Of a DNA stretch of 64,000 nt, positions 37,295 to 51,206 are shown piece after piece; the stretch's first letter is position 1, and each line of letters begins with the position of its first letter. The position numbers and the translations under genes were made by a program. Origin of the DNA: Ptiloglossa arizonensis (taxonomy: Eukaryota > Arthropoda > Insecta > Hymenoptera > Colletidae). The notes beneath the pieces were generated by a model that worked only from the letters and a program-made list of their open reading frames with translations, was not told the origin of the DNA and made no database searches. The DNA lies in assembly GCF_051014685.1 (NCBI RefSeq), contig NW_027478906.1, positions 186,001 to 250,000 on the forward strand. Reading direction: 5' to 3'.

Positions 37295-40200
37295 GAACGG
37301 CCTAGGGGAAAAGTACGCATACCGATGTAATCGGGCGAGTTTCTACTTTCAGATGCAACAGAAATTTTGCGGATTGGTCAATCCGTTCGCGAGATATGGC
37401 AGTTTGGAGATAAGAAACGGTTGAGAAACTCAAAATTTTCGCAGTCTGATGCTCGAAACGAATAACTAGAACGGCCTAGGGGAAAACTACACGTACCGTT
37501 GTAATCGGGCGAGTTTCTACTTTCAGATGCAACAGAAATTTTGCGGATTGGTCAATCCGTTCGCGAGATATGGCAGTTTGGAGGTAAGAAACGCTTGAGA
37601 AACTCAAAATTTTCGCCGTTCTGATGCTCGAAACGAATAACTAGAACGGCCTAGGGGAAAAGTGCGCAAACCGTTGTAAACGGGCGAGTTTCTACTTTCA
37701 GATGCAACAGAAATTATGCGGATTGATCAATCCGTTCGCGAGATATGGCAGTTTGCAGATAAGAAACGCTTGAGAAACTCAAAATTTTCGCAGTTCTGAT
37801 GCTCGAAACGAATAACTAGAACGGCCTAGGGGAAAAGTGCGCATACCGTTGTAATCGGGCGAGTTTCTACTTTCAGATGCAACAGAAATTTTGCGGATTG
37901 ATCAATCCGTTCGCGAGATATGGCTGTTTGGATATAAGAAACGCTTGAGAAACTCAAAATTTTCGCAGTTCTGATGCTCGAAACGAGTAACTTGAACGGC
38001 CTAGGGGAAAACTACACCTACCGTTGTAATCGGGCGAGTTTCTACTTTCAGATGCAACACAAATTTTGCGGATTGGTCAATCCGTTCGCGAGATATGGCA
38101 GTTTGGAGGTAAGAAACGCTTGAGAAACTCAAAATTTTCGCCGTTCTGATGCTCGAAACGAATAACTAGAACGGCCTAGGGAAAAGTGCGCATACCGTTG
38201 TAATCGGGCGAGTTTCTACTTTCAGATGCAACAGAAATTTTGCGATTTGGTCAATCCGTTCGCGAGATATGGCAGTTTGGAGGTAAGAAACGCTTGAGAA
38301 ACTCAAAATTTTCGCAGTTCTGATGCTCGAAACGAGTAACTTGAACGGCCTAGGGGAAAACTACACCTACCGTTGTAATCGGGCGAGTTTCTACTTTCAG
38401 ATGCAACAGAAATTTTGCGGATTGGTCAATCCGTATGCGAGATGTGGCAGTTTGGAGGTAAGAAACGCTTGAGAAACTCAAAATTTTCGCAGTTCTGATG
38501 CTCGAAACGAATAACTAGAACGGCCTAGGGGAAAAGTACGCATACCGATGTAATCGGGCGAGTTTCTACTTTCAGATGCAACAGAAATTTTGCGGATTGG
38601 TCAATCCGTTTGCGAGATGTGGCAGTTTGGAGGTAAGAAACGCTTGAGAAACTCAAAATTTTGGCAGTTCTGATGCTCGAAACGAATAACTAGAATGGCC
38701 TAGGGGAAAAGTACGCATACCGTTGTAATCGGGCGAGTTTCTACTTTCAGATGCAACAGAAATTTTGCTGATTGGTCGATCCGTTCGCGAGATATGGCAG
38801 TTTGGAAGTAAGAAACGCTTGAGAAACTCAAAATTTTCGCCGTTCTGATGCTCGAAACGAATAACTAGAACGGCCTAGGGGAAAAGTACGCATACCGATG
38901 TAATCGGGCGAGTTTCTACTTTCAGATGCAACAGAAATTTTGCGGATTGGTCAATCCGTTCGCGAGATATGGCAGTTTGGAGATAAGAAACGGTTGAGAA
39001 ACTCAAAATTTTCGCAGTCTGATGCTCGAAACGAATAACTAGAACGGCCTAGGGGAAAACTACACGTACCGTTGTAATCGGGCGAGTTTCTACTTTCAGA
39101 TGCAACAGAAATTTTGCGGATTGGTCAATCCGTTCGCGAGATATGGCAGTTTGGAGGTAAGAAACGCTTGAGAAACTCAAAATTTTCGCCGTTCTGATGC
39201 TCGAAACGAATAACTAGAACGGCCTAGGGGAAAAGTGCGCAAACCGTTGTAAACGGGCGAGTTTCTACTTTCAGATGCAACAGAAATTATGCGGATTGAT
39301 CAATCCGTTCGCGAGATATGGCAGTTTGCAGATAAGAAACGCTTGAGAAACTCAAAATTTTCGCAGTTCTGATGCTCGAAACGAATAACTAGAACGGCCT
39401 AGGGGAAAAGTGCGCATACCGTTGTAATCGGGCGAGTTTCTACTTTCAGATGCAACAGAAATTTTGCGGATTGATCAATCCGTTCGCGAGCTATGGCTGT
39501 TTGGATATAAGAAACGCTTGAGAAACTCAAAATTTTCGCAGTTCTGATGCTCGAAACGAGTAACTTGAACGGCCTAGGGGAAAACTACACCTACCGTTGT
39601 AATCGGGCGAGTTTCTACTTTCAGATGCAACACAAATTTTGCGGATTGGTCAATCCGTTCGCGAGATATGGCAGTTTGGAGGTAAGAAACGCTTGAGAAA
39701 CTCAAAATTTTCGCCGTTCTGATGCTCGAAACGAATAACTAGAACGGCCTAGGGAAAAGTGCGCATACCGTTGTAATCGGGCGAGTTTCTACTTTCAGAT
39801 GCAACAGAAATTTTGGCGTTTGGTCAATCCGTTCGCGAGATATGGCAGTTTGGAGGTAAGAAACGCTTGAGAAACTCAAAATTTTCGCAGTTCTGATGCT
39901 CGAAACGAGTAACTTGAACGGCCTAGGGGAAAACTACACCTACCGTTGTAATCGCGCGAGTTTCTACTTTCAGATGCAACAGAAATTTTGCGGATTGGTC
40001 AATCCGTTTGCGAGATGTGGCAGTTTGGAGGTAAGAAACGCTTGAGAAACTCAAAATTTTCGCAGTTCTGATGCTCGAAACGAATAACTAGGACGGCCTA
40101 GGGGAAAAGTACGCATACCGATGTAATCGGGCGAGTTTCTACTTTCAGATGCAACAGAAATTTTGCGGATTGGTCAATCCGTTCGCGAGATATGGCAGTT

Positions 40201-40302
40201 TGGAGGTAAGAAACGCTTGAGAAACTCAAAATTTTCGCAGTTCTGATGCTCGAAACGAATAACTAGAACCGCCTAGGGGAAAAGTGCGCATACCGTTGTA
40301 AT
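37295..40302 (+). repeat. 9-monomer tandem unit (1573 bp)
   Basis: ttgctgattggtcga occurs at 37192 and 38765, the cctagggaaaag loss at 38175 and 39748, and ttgtaaacgggcg at 37675 and 39248, all 1573 bp apart (9 monomers). The first copy begins near 36663 and overlaps the block before this one; the second begins near 38236 and runs to about 39808. A third, altered copy continues to 40690, where the marker spacing becomes 1923 bp (11 monomers). Copy-specific changes include ccgtatgcgag (38433), cgagctatgg (39487) and ttttggcgtttgg (39813). No gene lies here. Confidence 0.8.
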
Positions 40303-42270
40303 CGGGCGAGTTTCTACTTTCAGATGCAACAGAAATTTTGCGGATTGGTCAATCCGTTCGCGAGATATGGCAGTTTGGAGGTAAGAAACGCATGAGAAAC
40401 TCAAAATTTTCGCAGTTCTGATGCTCGAAACGAGTAACTTGAACGGCCTAGGGGAAAACTACACCTACCGTTGTAATCGGGCGAGTTTCTACTTTCAGAT
40501 GCAACAGAAATTTTGCGGATTGGTCAATCCGTTTGCGAGATGTGGCAGTTTGGAGGTAAGAAACGCTTGAGAAACTCAAAATTTTGGCAGTTCTGATGCT
40601 CGAAACGAATAACTAGAATGGCCTAGGGGAAAAGTACGCATACCGTTGTAATCGGGCGAGTTTCTACTTTCAGATGCAACAGAAATTTTGCTGATTGGTC
40701 GATCCGTTCGCGAGATATGGCAGTTTGGAAGTAAGAAACGCTTGAGAAACTCAAAATTTTCGCCGTTCTGATGCTCGAAACGAATAACTAGAACGGCCTA
40801 GGGGAAAAGTACGCATACCGATGTAATCGGGCGAGTTTCTACTTTCAGATGCAACAGAAATTTTGCGGATTGGTCAATCCGTTCGCGAGATATGGCAGTT
40901 TGGAGATAAGAAACGGTTGAGAAACTCAAAATTTTCGCAGTCTGATGCTCGAAACGAATAACTAGAACGGCCTAGGGGAAAACTACACGCACCGTTGTAA
41001 TCGGGCGAGTTTCTACTTTCAGATGCAACACAAATTTTGCGGATTGGTCAATCCGTTCGCGAGATATGGCAGTTTGGAGGTAAGAAACGCTTGAGAAACT
41101 CAAAATTTTCGCCGTTCTGATGCTCGAAACGAATAACTAGAACGGCCTAGGGGAAAAGTGCGCAAACCGTTGTAAACGGGCGAGTTTCTACTTTCAGATG
41201 CAACAGAAATTATGCGGATTGATCAATCCGTTCGCGAGATATGGCAGTTTGCAGATAAGAAACGCTTGAGAAACTCAAAATTTTCGCAGTTCTGATGCTC
41301 GAAACGAATAACTAGAATGGCCTAGGGGAAAAGTGCGCATACCGTTGTAATCGGGCGAGTTTCTACTTTCAGATGCAACAGAAATTTTGCGGATTGATCA
41401 ATCCGTTCGCGAGATATGGCTGTTTGGATATAAGAAACGCTTGAGAAACTCAAAATTTTCGTAGTTCTGATGCTCGAAACGAGTAACTAGTACGGCCTAG
41501 GGGAAAGTACGCATACCGTTGTAATCGGGCGAGTTTCTACTTTCAGATGCAACAGAAATTTTGCGGATTGGTCAATCCGTTCGCGAGATATGGCAGTTTG
41601 GAGGTAAGAAACGCTTGAGAAACTCAAAATTTTCGCAGTTCTGATGCTCGAAACGAGTAACTAGTATGGCCTAGGGGAAAGTACGCATACCGTTGTAATC
41701 GGGCGAGTTTCTACTTTCAGATGCAACAGAAATTTTGCGGATTGGTCAATCCGTTCGCGAGATATGGCAGTTTGGAGGTAAGAAACGCTTGAGAAACTCA
41801 AAATTTTCGCAGTTCTGATGCTCGAAACGAGTAACTTGAACGGCATAGGGGAAGACTACACCTACCGTTGTAATCGGGCGAGTTTCTACTTTCAGATGAA
41901 ACCGAAATTTTGCGGATTGGTCAATCCGTTTGCGAGATGTGGCAGTTTGGAGGTAAGAAACGCTTGAGAAACTCAAAATTTTCGCAGTTCTGATGCTCGA
42001 AATGAATAACTGGAACGGCCTAGGGGAAAACTACACATACCGTTGTAATCGGGCGAGTTTCTACTTTCAGATGCAACAGAAATTTTGCGGATTGGTCAAT
42101 CCGTTCGCGAGATATGGCAGTTTGGAGGTAAGAAACGCTTGAGAAACTCAAAATTTTCGCCGTTCTGATGCTCGAAACGAATAACTAGAACGGCCTAGGG
42201 GAAAAGTGCGCAAACCGTTGTAATCGGGCGAGTTTCTACTTTCAGATGCAACAGAAATTATGCGGATTGA
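40303..42270 (+). repeat. Distant copy of 30345-32312 (offset 9958 bp)
   Basis: Subtype order and rare variants match 30345-32312 at a constant 9958 bp (57 monomers): ttgctgattggtcga (30730/40688), ttgtaaacggg (31215/41173) and the cggcataggggaag monomer (31888/41846). Differences I noticed include cacgtacc/cacgcacc, atgcaaccg/atgaaaccg (41898), gaacggcc/gaatggcc near 41318, and ttcgcag/ttcgtag near 41460. The match ends where one copy has ccgtttgcg and the other ccgttcgcg. Confidence 0.8.
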
Positions 42271-45200
42271 TCAATCCGTTCGCGAGATATGGCAGTTTGC
42301 AGACAAGAAACGCTTGAGAAACTCAAAATTTTCGCAGTTCTGATGCTCGAAACGAATAATTAGAACGGCCTAGGGGAAAAGTGCGCATACCGTTGTAATG
42401 GGGCGAGTTTCTACTTTCAGATGCAACAGAAATTTTGCGGATTGGTCAATCCGTTTGCGAGATGTGGCAGTTTGGAGGTAAGAAACGCTTGAGAAACTCA
42501 AAATTTTCGCAGTTCTGATGCCCGAAACGAGTAACTAGTACGGCCTTGGGGAAAGTACGCATACCGTTGTAATCGGGCGAGTTTCTACTTTCAGATGCTA
42601 CAGAAATTTTGCGGATTGGTCAATCCGTTCGCGAGATATGACAGTTTGGAGGTAAGAAACGCTTGAGAAACTCAAAATTTTCGCAGTTCTGATGCTCGAA
42701 ACGAGTAACTAGGCGGCCTAGGGGAAAATTACACCTACCGTTGTAATCGGGCGAGTTTCTACTTTCAGATGCAACAGAAATTTTGCGGATCGGTCATTCC
42801 GTTCGCGAGATATGGCAGTTTGGAGGTAAGAAACGCTTGAGAAACTCAGAATTTTCGCAGTTCTGATGCTCGAAACGAGTAACTAGTACGGCCTAGGGGA
42901 AAGTACGCATACCGTTGTAATCGGGCGAGTTTCTACTTTCAGATGCAACAGAAATTTTGCGGATTGGTCAATCCGTTCGCGAGATATGGCAGTTTGGAGG
43001 TAAGAAACGCTTGAGAAACTCAAAATTTTCGCAGTTCTGATGCTCGAAACGAGTAACTTGAACGGCCTAGGGGAAAACTACACCTACCGTTGTAATCGGG
43101 CGAGTTTCTACTTTCAGATGCAACAGAAATTTTGCGGATTGGTCAATCCGTTTGCGAGATGTGGCAGTTTGGAGGTAACAAACGCTTGAGAAACTCAAAA
43201 TTTTCGCAGTTCTGATGCTCGAAATGAATAACTGGAACGGCCTAGGGGAAAACTACACATACCGTTGTAATCGGGCGAGTTTCTACTTTCAGATGCAACA
43301 GAAATTCTGCGGATTGGTCAATCCGTTCGCGAGATATGGCAGTTTGGATGTAAGAAACGCTTGAGAAACACAAAATTTTCGCAGTTCTGATGCTCGAAAC
43401 GAGTAACTAGTACGGCCTAGGGGATAGTACGCATACCGTTGTAATCGGGCGAGTTTCTACTTTCAGATGCAACAGAAATTTTGCGGATTGGTCAATCCGT
43501 TTGCGAGATGTGGCAGTTTGGAGGTAAGAAACGCTTGAGAAACTCAAAATTTTCGCAGTTCTGATGCTCGAAACGAGTAACTAGTACGGCCTTGCGGAAA
43601 GTACGCATACCGTTGTAATCGGGCGAGTTTCTACTTTCAGATGCTACAGAAATTTTGCGGATTGGTCAATCCGTTCGCGAGATATGACAGTTTGGAGGTA
43701 AGAAACGCTTGAGAAACTCAAAATTTTCGCAGTTCTGATGCTCGAAACGAGTAACTAGGCGGCCTAGGGGAAAATTACACCTACCGTTGTAATCGGGCGA
43801 GTTTCTACTTTCAGATGCAACAGAAATTTTGCGGATCGGTCATTCCGTTCGCGAGATATGGCAGTTTGGAGGTAAGAAACGCTTGAGAAACTCAAAATTT
43901 TCGCAGTTCTGATGCTCGAAACGAGTAACTAGTACGGCCTAGGGGAAAGTACGCATACCGTTGTAATCGGGCGAGTTTCTACTTTCAGATGCAACAGAAA
44001 TTTTGCGGATTGGTCAATCCGTTCGCGAGATATGGCAGTTTGGAGGTAAGAAACGCTTGAGAAACTCAAAATTTTCGCAGTTCTGATGCTCGAAACGAGT
44101 AACTTGAACGGCCTAGGGGAAAACTACACCTACCGTTGTAATCGGGCGAGTTTCTACTTTCAGATGCAACAGAAGTTTTGCGGATTGGTCAATCCGTTTG
44201 CGAGATGTGGCAGTTTGGAGGTAAGAAACGCTTGAGAAACTCAAAATTTTCGCAGTTCTGATGCTCGAAATGAATAACTGGAACGGCCTAGGGGAAAACT
44301 ACACATACCGTTGTAATCGGGCGAGTTTCTACTTTCAGATGCAACAGAAATTCTGCGGATTGGTCAATCCGTTCGCGAGATATGGCAGTTTGGATGTAAG
44401 AAACGCTTGAGAAACTCAAAATTTTCGCCGTTCTGATGCTCGAAACGAGTAACTAGTACGGCCTAGGGGAAAGTACGCATACCGTTGTAATCGGGCGAGT
44501 TTCTACTTTCAGATGCAACAGAAATTTTGCGGATTGGTCAATCCGTTCGCGAGATATGGCAGTTTGGAGGTAAGAAACGCTTGAGAAACTCAAAATTTTC
44601 GCAGTTCTGATGCTCGAAACGAGTAACTAGGCGGCCTAGGGGAAAATTACACCTACCGTTGTAATCGGGCGAGTTTCTACTTTCAGATGCAACAGAAATT
44701 TTGCGGATTGGTCAATCCGTTCGCGAGATATGGCAGTTTGGAGGTAAGAAACGCTTGAGAAACTCAAAATTTTCGCAGTTCTGACGCTCGAAACGAGTAA
44801 CTAGTACGGCCTAGGGGAAAGTACGCATACCGTTGTAATCGGGCGAGTTTCTACTTTCAGATGCAACAGAAATTTTGCGGATTGGTCAATCCGTTCGCGA
44901 GATATGACAGTTTGGAGGTAAGAAACGCTTGAGAAACTCAATATTTTCGCAGTTCTGATGCTCGAAACGAGTAACTAGGCGGCCTAGGGGAAAATTACAC
45001 CTACCGTTGTAATCGGGCGAGTTTCTACTTTCAGATGCAACAGAAATTTTGCGGATTGGTCAATCCGTTCGCGAGATATGGCAGTTTGGATGTAAGAAAC
45101 GCTTGAGAAACTCAAAATTTTCGCCGTTCTGATGCTCGAAACGAGTAACTAGTACGGCCTAGGGGAAAGTACGCATACCGTTGTAATCGGGCGAGTTTCT

Positions 45201-46662
45201 ACTTTCAGATGCAACAGAAATTTTGCGGATTGGTCAATCCGTTTGCGAGATGTGGCAGTTTGGAGGTAAGAAACGCTTGAGAAACTCAAAATTTTCGCAG
45301 TTCTGATGCTCGAAACGAGTAACTAGTACGGCCTTGGGGAAAGTACGCATACCGTTGTAATCGGGCGAGTTTCTTCTTTCAGATGCTACAGAAATTTTGC
45401 GGATTGGTCAATCCGTTCGCGAGATATGACAGTTTGGAGGTAAGAAACGCTTGAGAAACTCAAAATTTTCGCAGTTCTGATGCTCGAAACGAGTAACTAG
45501 GCGGCCTAGGGGAAAATTACACCTACCGTTGTAATCGGGCGAGTTTCTACTTTCAGATGCAACAGAAATTTTGCGGATCGGTCATTCCGTTCGCGAGATA
45601 TGGCAGTTTGGACGTAAGAAACGCTTGAGAAACTCAAAATTTTCGCAGTTCTGATGCTCGAAACGAGTAACTAGTACGGCCTAGGGGAAAGTACGCATAC
45701 CGTTGTAATCGGGCGAGTTTCTACTTTCAGATGCAACAGAAATTTTGCGGATTGGTCAATCCGTTCGCGAGATATGGCAGTTTGGAGGTAAGAAACGCTT
45801 GAGAAACTCAAAATTTTCGCAGTTCTGATGCTCGAAACGAGTAACTAGGCGGCCTAGGGGAAAATTACACCTACCGTTGTAATCGGGCGAGTTTCTACTT
45901 TCAGATGCAACAGAAATTTTGCGGATTGGTCAATCCGTTCGCGAGATATGGCAGTTTGGAGGTAAGAAACGCTTGAGAAACTCAAAATTTTCGCCGTTCT
46001 GATGCTCGAAACGAATAACTAGAACGGCCTAGGTGAAAAGTACGCATACCGATGTAATCGGGCGAGTTTCTACTTTCAGATGCAACAGAAATTTTGCGGA
46101 TTGGTCACTCCGTTCGCGAGATATGGCAGTTTGGAGGTAAGAAACGCTTGAGAAACTCAACATTTTGGCAGTTCTGATGCTCGAAACGAATAACTAGAAT
46201 GGCCTAGGGGAAAAGTACGCATACCGATGTAATCGGGCGAGTTTCTACTTTCAGATGCAACAGAAATTTTGCGGATTGGTCAATCCGTTCGCGAGATATG
46301 GCAGTTTGGAGGTAAGAAACGCTTGAGAAACTCAAAATTTTCGCAGTTCTGATGCTCGAAACGAATAACTAGAACGGCCTAGGGGAAAACTGCGCATACC
46401 GTTGTAATCGGGCGAGTTTCTACTTTCAGATGCAACAGAAATTTTGCGGATTGGTCAATCCGTTCGCGAGATATGGCAGTTTGGAGGTAAGAAACGCTTG
46501 AGAAACTCAAAATTTTCGCAGTCCTGATGCTCGAAACGAATAACTAGAACGGCCTAGGGGAAAACTGCGCATACCGTTGTAATCGGGCGAGTTTCTACTT
46601 TCAGATGCAACAGAAATTTTGCGGATTGGTCAATCCGTTCGCGAGATATGGCAGTTTGGAGG
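42271..46662 (+). repeat. 6-monomer tandem pair (1046 bp) and following mixed monomers
   Basis: gatatgacag (acag at 42641 and 43687) and ggatcggtcattccg (42787, 43833) mark a tandem pair, about 42403-43448 and 43449-44494 (6 monomers). A third ggatcggtcattccg at 45575 lies 1742 bp on (10 monomers). Mixed tagtacggcc and ctaggcggcc monomers follow. From about 46000 the aggtgaaaag / ggtcactcc / ttttggcag subtypes that build the 13-monomer unit appear. No gene lies here. Confidence 0.75.
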
Positions 46663-48934
46663 TAAGAAACGCTTGAGAAACTCAAAATTTTCGCCGTTCT
46701 GATGCTCGAAACGAATAACTAGAACGGCCTAGGTGAAAAGTACGCATACCGATGTAATCGGGCGAGTTTCTACTTTCAGATGCAACAGAAATTTTGCGGA
46801 TTGGTCACTCCGTTCGCGAGATATGGCAGTTTGGAGGTAAGAAACGCTTGAGAAACTCAAAATTTTGGCAGTTCTGATGCTCGAAACGAATAACTAGAAT
46901 GGCCTAGGGGAAAAGTACGCATACCGATGTAATCGGGCGAGTTTCTACTTTCAGATGCAACAGAAATTTTGCGGATTGGTCAATCCGTTCGCGAGATATG
47001 GCAGTTTGGAGATAAGAAACGCTTGAGAAACTCAAAATTTTCGCCGTTCTGATGCTCGAAACGAATAACTAGAACGGCCTAGGGGAAAATTACACCTACC
47101 GATGTAATCGGGCGAGTTTCTACTTTCAGATGCAACAGAAATTTTGCGGATTGGTCAATCCGTTCGCGAGATATGGCAGTTTGGAGGTAAGAAACGCTTG
47201 AGAAACTCAAAATTTTCGCAGTTCTGATGCTCGAAACGAATAACTAGAACGGCCTAGGGGAAAACTGCGCATACCGTTGTAATCGGGCGAGTTTCTACTT
47301 TCAGATGCAACAGAAATTTTGCGGATTGGTCAATCCGTTCGCGAGATATGGCAGTTTGGAGGTAAGAAACGCTTGAGAAACTCAAAATTTTCGCAGTCCT
47401 GATGCTCGAAACGAATAACTAGAACGGCCTAGGGGAAAACTGCGCATACCGTTGTAATCGGGCGAGTTTCTACTTTCAGATGCAACAGAAATTTTGCGGA
47501 TTGGTCAATCCGTTCGCGAGATATGGCAGTTTGGAGGTAAGAAACGCTTGAGAAACTCAAAATTTTCGCCGTTCTGATGCTCGAAACGAATAACTAGAAC
47601 GGCCTAGGTGAAAAGTACGCATACCAATGTAATCGGGCGAGTTTCTACTTTCAGATGCAACAGAAATTTTGCGGATTGGTCACTCCGTTCGCGAGATATG
47701 GCAGTTTGGAGGTAAGAAACGCTTGAGAAACTCAAAATTTTGGCAGTTCTGATGCTCGAAACGAATAACTAGAATGGCCTAGGGGAAAAGTACGCATACC
47801 GATGTAATCGGGCGAGTTTCTACTTTCAGATGCAACAGAAATTTTGCGGATTGGTCAATCCGTTCGCGAGATATGGCAGTTTGGAGATAAGAAACGCTTG
47901 AGAAACTCAAAATTTTCGCCGTTCTGATGCTCGAAACGAATAACTAGAACGGCCTAGGGGAAAAGTACGCATACCGATGTAATCGGGCGAGTTTCTACTT
48001 TCAGATGCAACAGAAATTTTGCGGATTGGTCAATCCGTTCGCGAGATATGACAGTTTGGAGATAAGAAACGCTTGAGAAACTCAAAATTTTCGCAGTCTG
48101 ATGCTCGAAACGAATAACTAGAACGGCCTAGGGGAAAACTAGACATACCGTTGTAATCGGGCGAGTTTCTACTTTCAGATGCAACAGAAATTTTGCGGAT
48201 TGGTCACTCCGTTCGCGAGATATGGCAGTTTGGAGGTAAGAAACGCTTGAGAAACTCAAAATTTTCGCAGTCTGATGCTCGAAACGAATAACTAGAACGG
48301 CCTAGGGGAAAACTACACATACCGTTGTAACCGGGCGAGTTTCTACTTTCAGATGCAACAGAAATTTTGCGGATTGGTCAATCCGTTCGCGAGATATGGC
48401 AGTTTGGAGGTAAGAAACGCTTGAGAAACTCAAAATTTTCGCAGTTCTGATGCTCGAAACGAGTAACTAGTACGGCCTAGGGGAAAGTACGCATACCGTT
48501 GTAATCGGGCGAGTTTCTACTTTCAGATGCAACAGAAATTTTGCGGATTGGTCAATCCGTTCGCGAGATATGGCAGTTTGGAGACAAGAAACGCTTGAGA
48601 AACTCAAAATTTTCACAGTTCTGATGCTCGAAACGAATAACTAGAACGGCCTAGGGGAAAAGTACGCATACCGATGTAATCGGGCGAGTTTCTACTTTCA
48701 GATGCAACAGAAATTTTGCGGATTGGTCAATCCGTTCGCGAGATATGGCAGTTTGGAGATAAGAAACGCTTGAGAAACTCAAAATTTTCGCAGTTCTGAT
48801 GCTCGAAACGAATATCTAGAACAGCCTAGGGGAAAAGTGCGCATACCGATGTAATCGGGCGAGTTTCTACTTTCAGATGCAACAGAAATTTTGCGTATTG
48901 GTCAATCCGTTCGCGAGATATGGCAGTTTGGAGA
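46663..48934 (+). repeat. 13-monomer unit, copy 1 (2272 bp)
   Basis: Thirteen monomers with two aggtgaaaag markers at 46731 and 47606 (875 bp apart, 5 monomers), then aactagacat, a gtaaccgggcg monomer (48331 region), a single tagtacggcc monomer, ggagacaag with ttcacag, and gaatatctagaacagcc (aatat at 48811). All recur in copy 2 exactly 2272 bp downstream. Copy-specific base: accaatg near 47628, where copy 2 has accgatg. Confidence 0.9.
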
Positions 48935-51206
48935 TAAGAAACGCTTGAGAAACTCAAAATTTTCGCCGTTCTGATGCTCGAAACGAATAACTAGAACGGC
49001 CTAGGTGAAAAGTACGCATACCGATGTAATCGGGCGAGTTTCTACTTTCAGATGCAACAGAAATTTTGCGGATTGGTCACTCCGTTCGCGAGATATGGCA
49101 GTTTGGAGGTAAGAAACGCTTGAGAAACTCAAAATTTTGGCAGTTCTGATGCTCGAAACGAATAACTAGAATGGCCTAGGGGAAAAGTACGCATACCGAT
49201 GTAATCGGGCGAGTTTCTACTTTCAGATGCAACAGAAATTTTGCGGATTGGTCAATCCGTTCGCGAGATATGGCAGTTTGGAGATAAGAAACGCTTGAGA
49301 AACTCAAAATTTTCGCCGTTCTGATGCTCGAAACGAATAACTAGAACGGCCTAGGGGAAAATTACACCTACCGATGTAATCGGGCGAGTTTCTACTTTCA
49401 GATGCAACAGAAATTTTGCGGATTGGTCAATCCGTTCGCGAGATATGGCAGTTTGGAGGTAAGAAACGCTTGAGAAACTCAAAATTTTCGCAGTTCTGAT
49501 GCTCGAAACGAATAACTAGAACGGCCTAGGGGAAAACTGCGCATACCGTTGTAATCGGGCGAGTTTCTACTTTCAGATGCAACAGAAATTTTGCGGATTG
49601 GTCAATCCGTTCGCGAGATATGGCAGTTTGGAGGTAAGAAACGCTTGAGAAACTCAAAATTTTCGCAGTCCTGATGCTCGAAACGAATAACTAGAACGGC
49701 CTAGGGGAAAACTGCGCATACCGTTGTAATCGGGCGAGTTTCTACTTTCAGATGCAACAGAAATTTTGCGGATTGGTCAATCCGTTCGCGAGATATGGCA
49801 GTTTGGAGGTAAGAAACGCTTGAGAAACTCAAAATTTTCGCCGTTCTGATGCTCGAAACGAATAACTAGAACGGCCTAGGTGAAAAGTACGCATACCGAT
49901 GTAATCGGGCGAGTTTCTACTTTCAGATGCAACAGAAATTTTGCGGATTGGTCACTCCGTTCGCGAGATATGGCAGTTTGGAGGTAAGAAACGCTTGAGA
50001 AACTCAAAATTTTGGCAGTTCTGATGCTCGAAACGAATAACTAGAATGGCCTAGGGGAAAAGTACGCATACCGATGTAATCGGGCGAGTTTCTACTTTCA
50101 GATGCAACAGAAATTTTGCGGATTGGTCAATCCGTTCGCGAGATATGGCAGTTTGGAGATAAGAAACGCTTGAGAAACTCAAAATTTTCGCCGTTCTGAT
50201 GCTCGAAACGAATAACTAGAACGGCCTAGGGGAAAAGTACGCATACCGATGTAATCGGGCGAGTTTCTACTTTCAGATGCAACAGAAATTTTGCGGATTG
50301 GTCAATCCGTTCGCGAGATATGACAGTTTGGAGATAAGAAACGCTTGAGAAACTCAAAATTTTCGCAGTCTGATGCTCGAAACGAATAACTAGAACGGCC
50401 TAGGGGAAAACTAGACATACCGTTGTAATCGGGCGAGTTTCTACTTTCAGATGCAACAGAAATTTTGCGGATTGGTCACTCCGTTCGCGAGATATGGCAG
50501 TTTGGAGGTAAGAAACGCTTGAGAAACTCAAAATTTTCGCAGTCTGATGCTCGAAACGAATAACTAGAACGGCCTAGGGGAAAACTACACATACCGTTGT
50601 AACCGGGCGAGTTTCTACTTTCAGATGCAACAGAAATTTTGCGGATTGGTCAATCCGTTCGCGAGATATGGCAGTTTGGAGGTAAGAAACGCTTGAGAAA
50701 CTCAAAATTTTCGCAGTTCTGATGCTCGAAACGAGTAACTAGTACGGCCTAGGGGAAAGTACGCATACCGTTGTAATCGGGCGAGTTTCTACTTTCAGAT
50801 GCAACAGAAATTTTGCGGATTGGTCAATCCGTTCGCGAGATATGGCAGTTTGGAGACAAGAAACGCTTGAGAAACTCAAAATTTTCACAGTTCTGATGCT
50901 CGAAACGAATAACTAGAACGGCCTAGGGGAAAAGTACGCATACCGATGTAATCGGGCGAGTTTCTACTTTCAGATGCAACAGAAATTTTGCGGATTGGTC
51001 AATCCGTTCGCGAGATATGGCAGTTTGGAGGTAAGAAACGCTTGAGAAACTCAAAATTTTCGCAGTTCTGATGCTCGAAACGAATATCTAGAACAGCCTA
51101 GGGGAAAAGTGCGCATACCGATGTAATCGGGCGAGTTTCTACTTTCAGATGCAACAGAAATTTTGCGTATTGGTCAATCCGTTCGCGAGATATGGCAGTT
51201 TGGAGA
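48935..51206 (+). repeat. 13-monomer unit, copy 2 (2272 bp)
   Basis: Direct tandem copy of the previous unit: aggtgaaaag at 49003 and 49878, gtaaccggg at 50603, aatatctag at 51083. I noticed only two base differences over 2272 bp, about 99.9% identity: accgatg near 49900 against accaatg, and ggaggtaag near 51027 against ggagataag. A third partial copy runs from 51207 to about 51390, where gctcgagaaac replaces gcttgagaaac and the order changes. Confidence 0.9.

Noticed and set aside
26725..41976. A family of near-identical 61- and 76-codon minus-strand ORFs at ~26.7, 31.8, 34.6 and 41.7 kb
   Set aside because: Their similarity is explained by duplicated satellite segments (offsets 5063, 2793 and 7165 bp, all whole monomers), not by selection on a protein.
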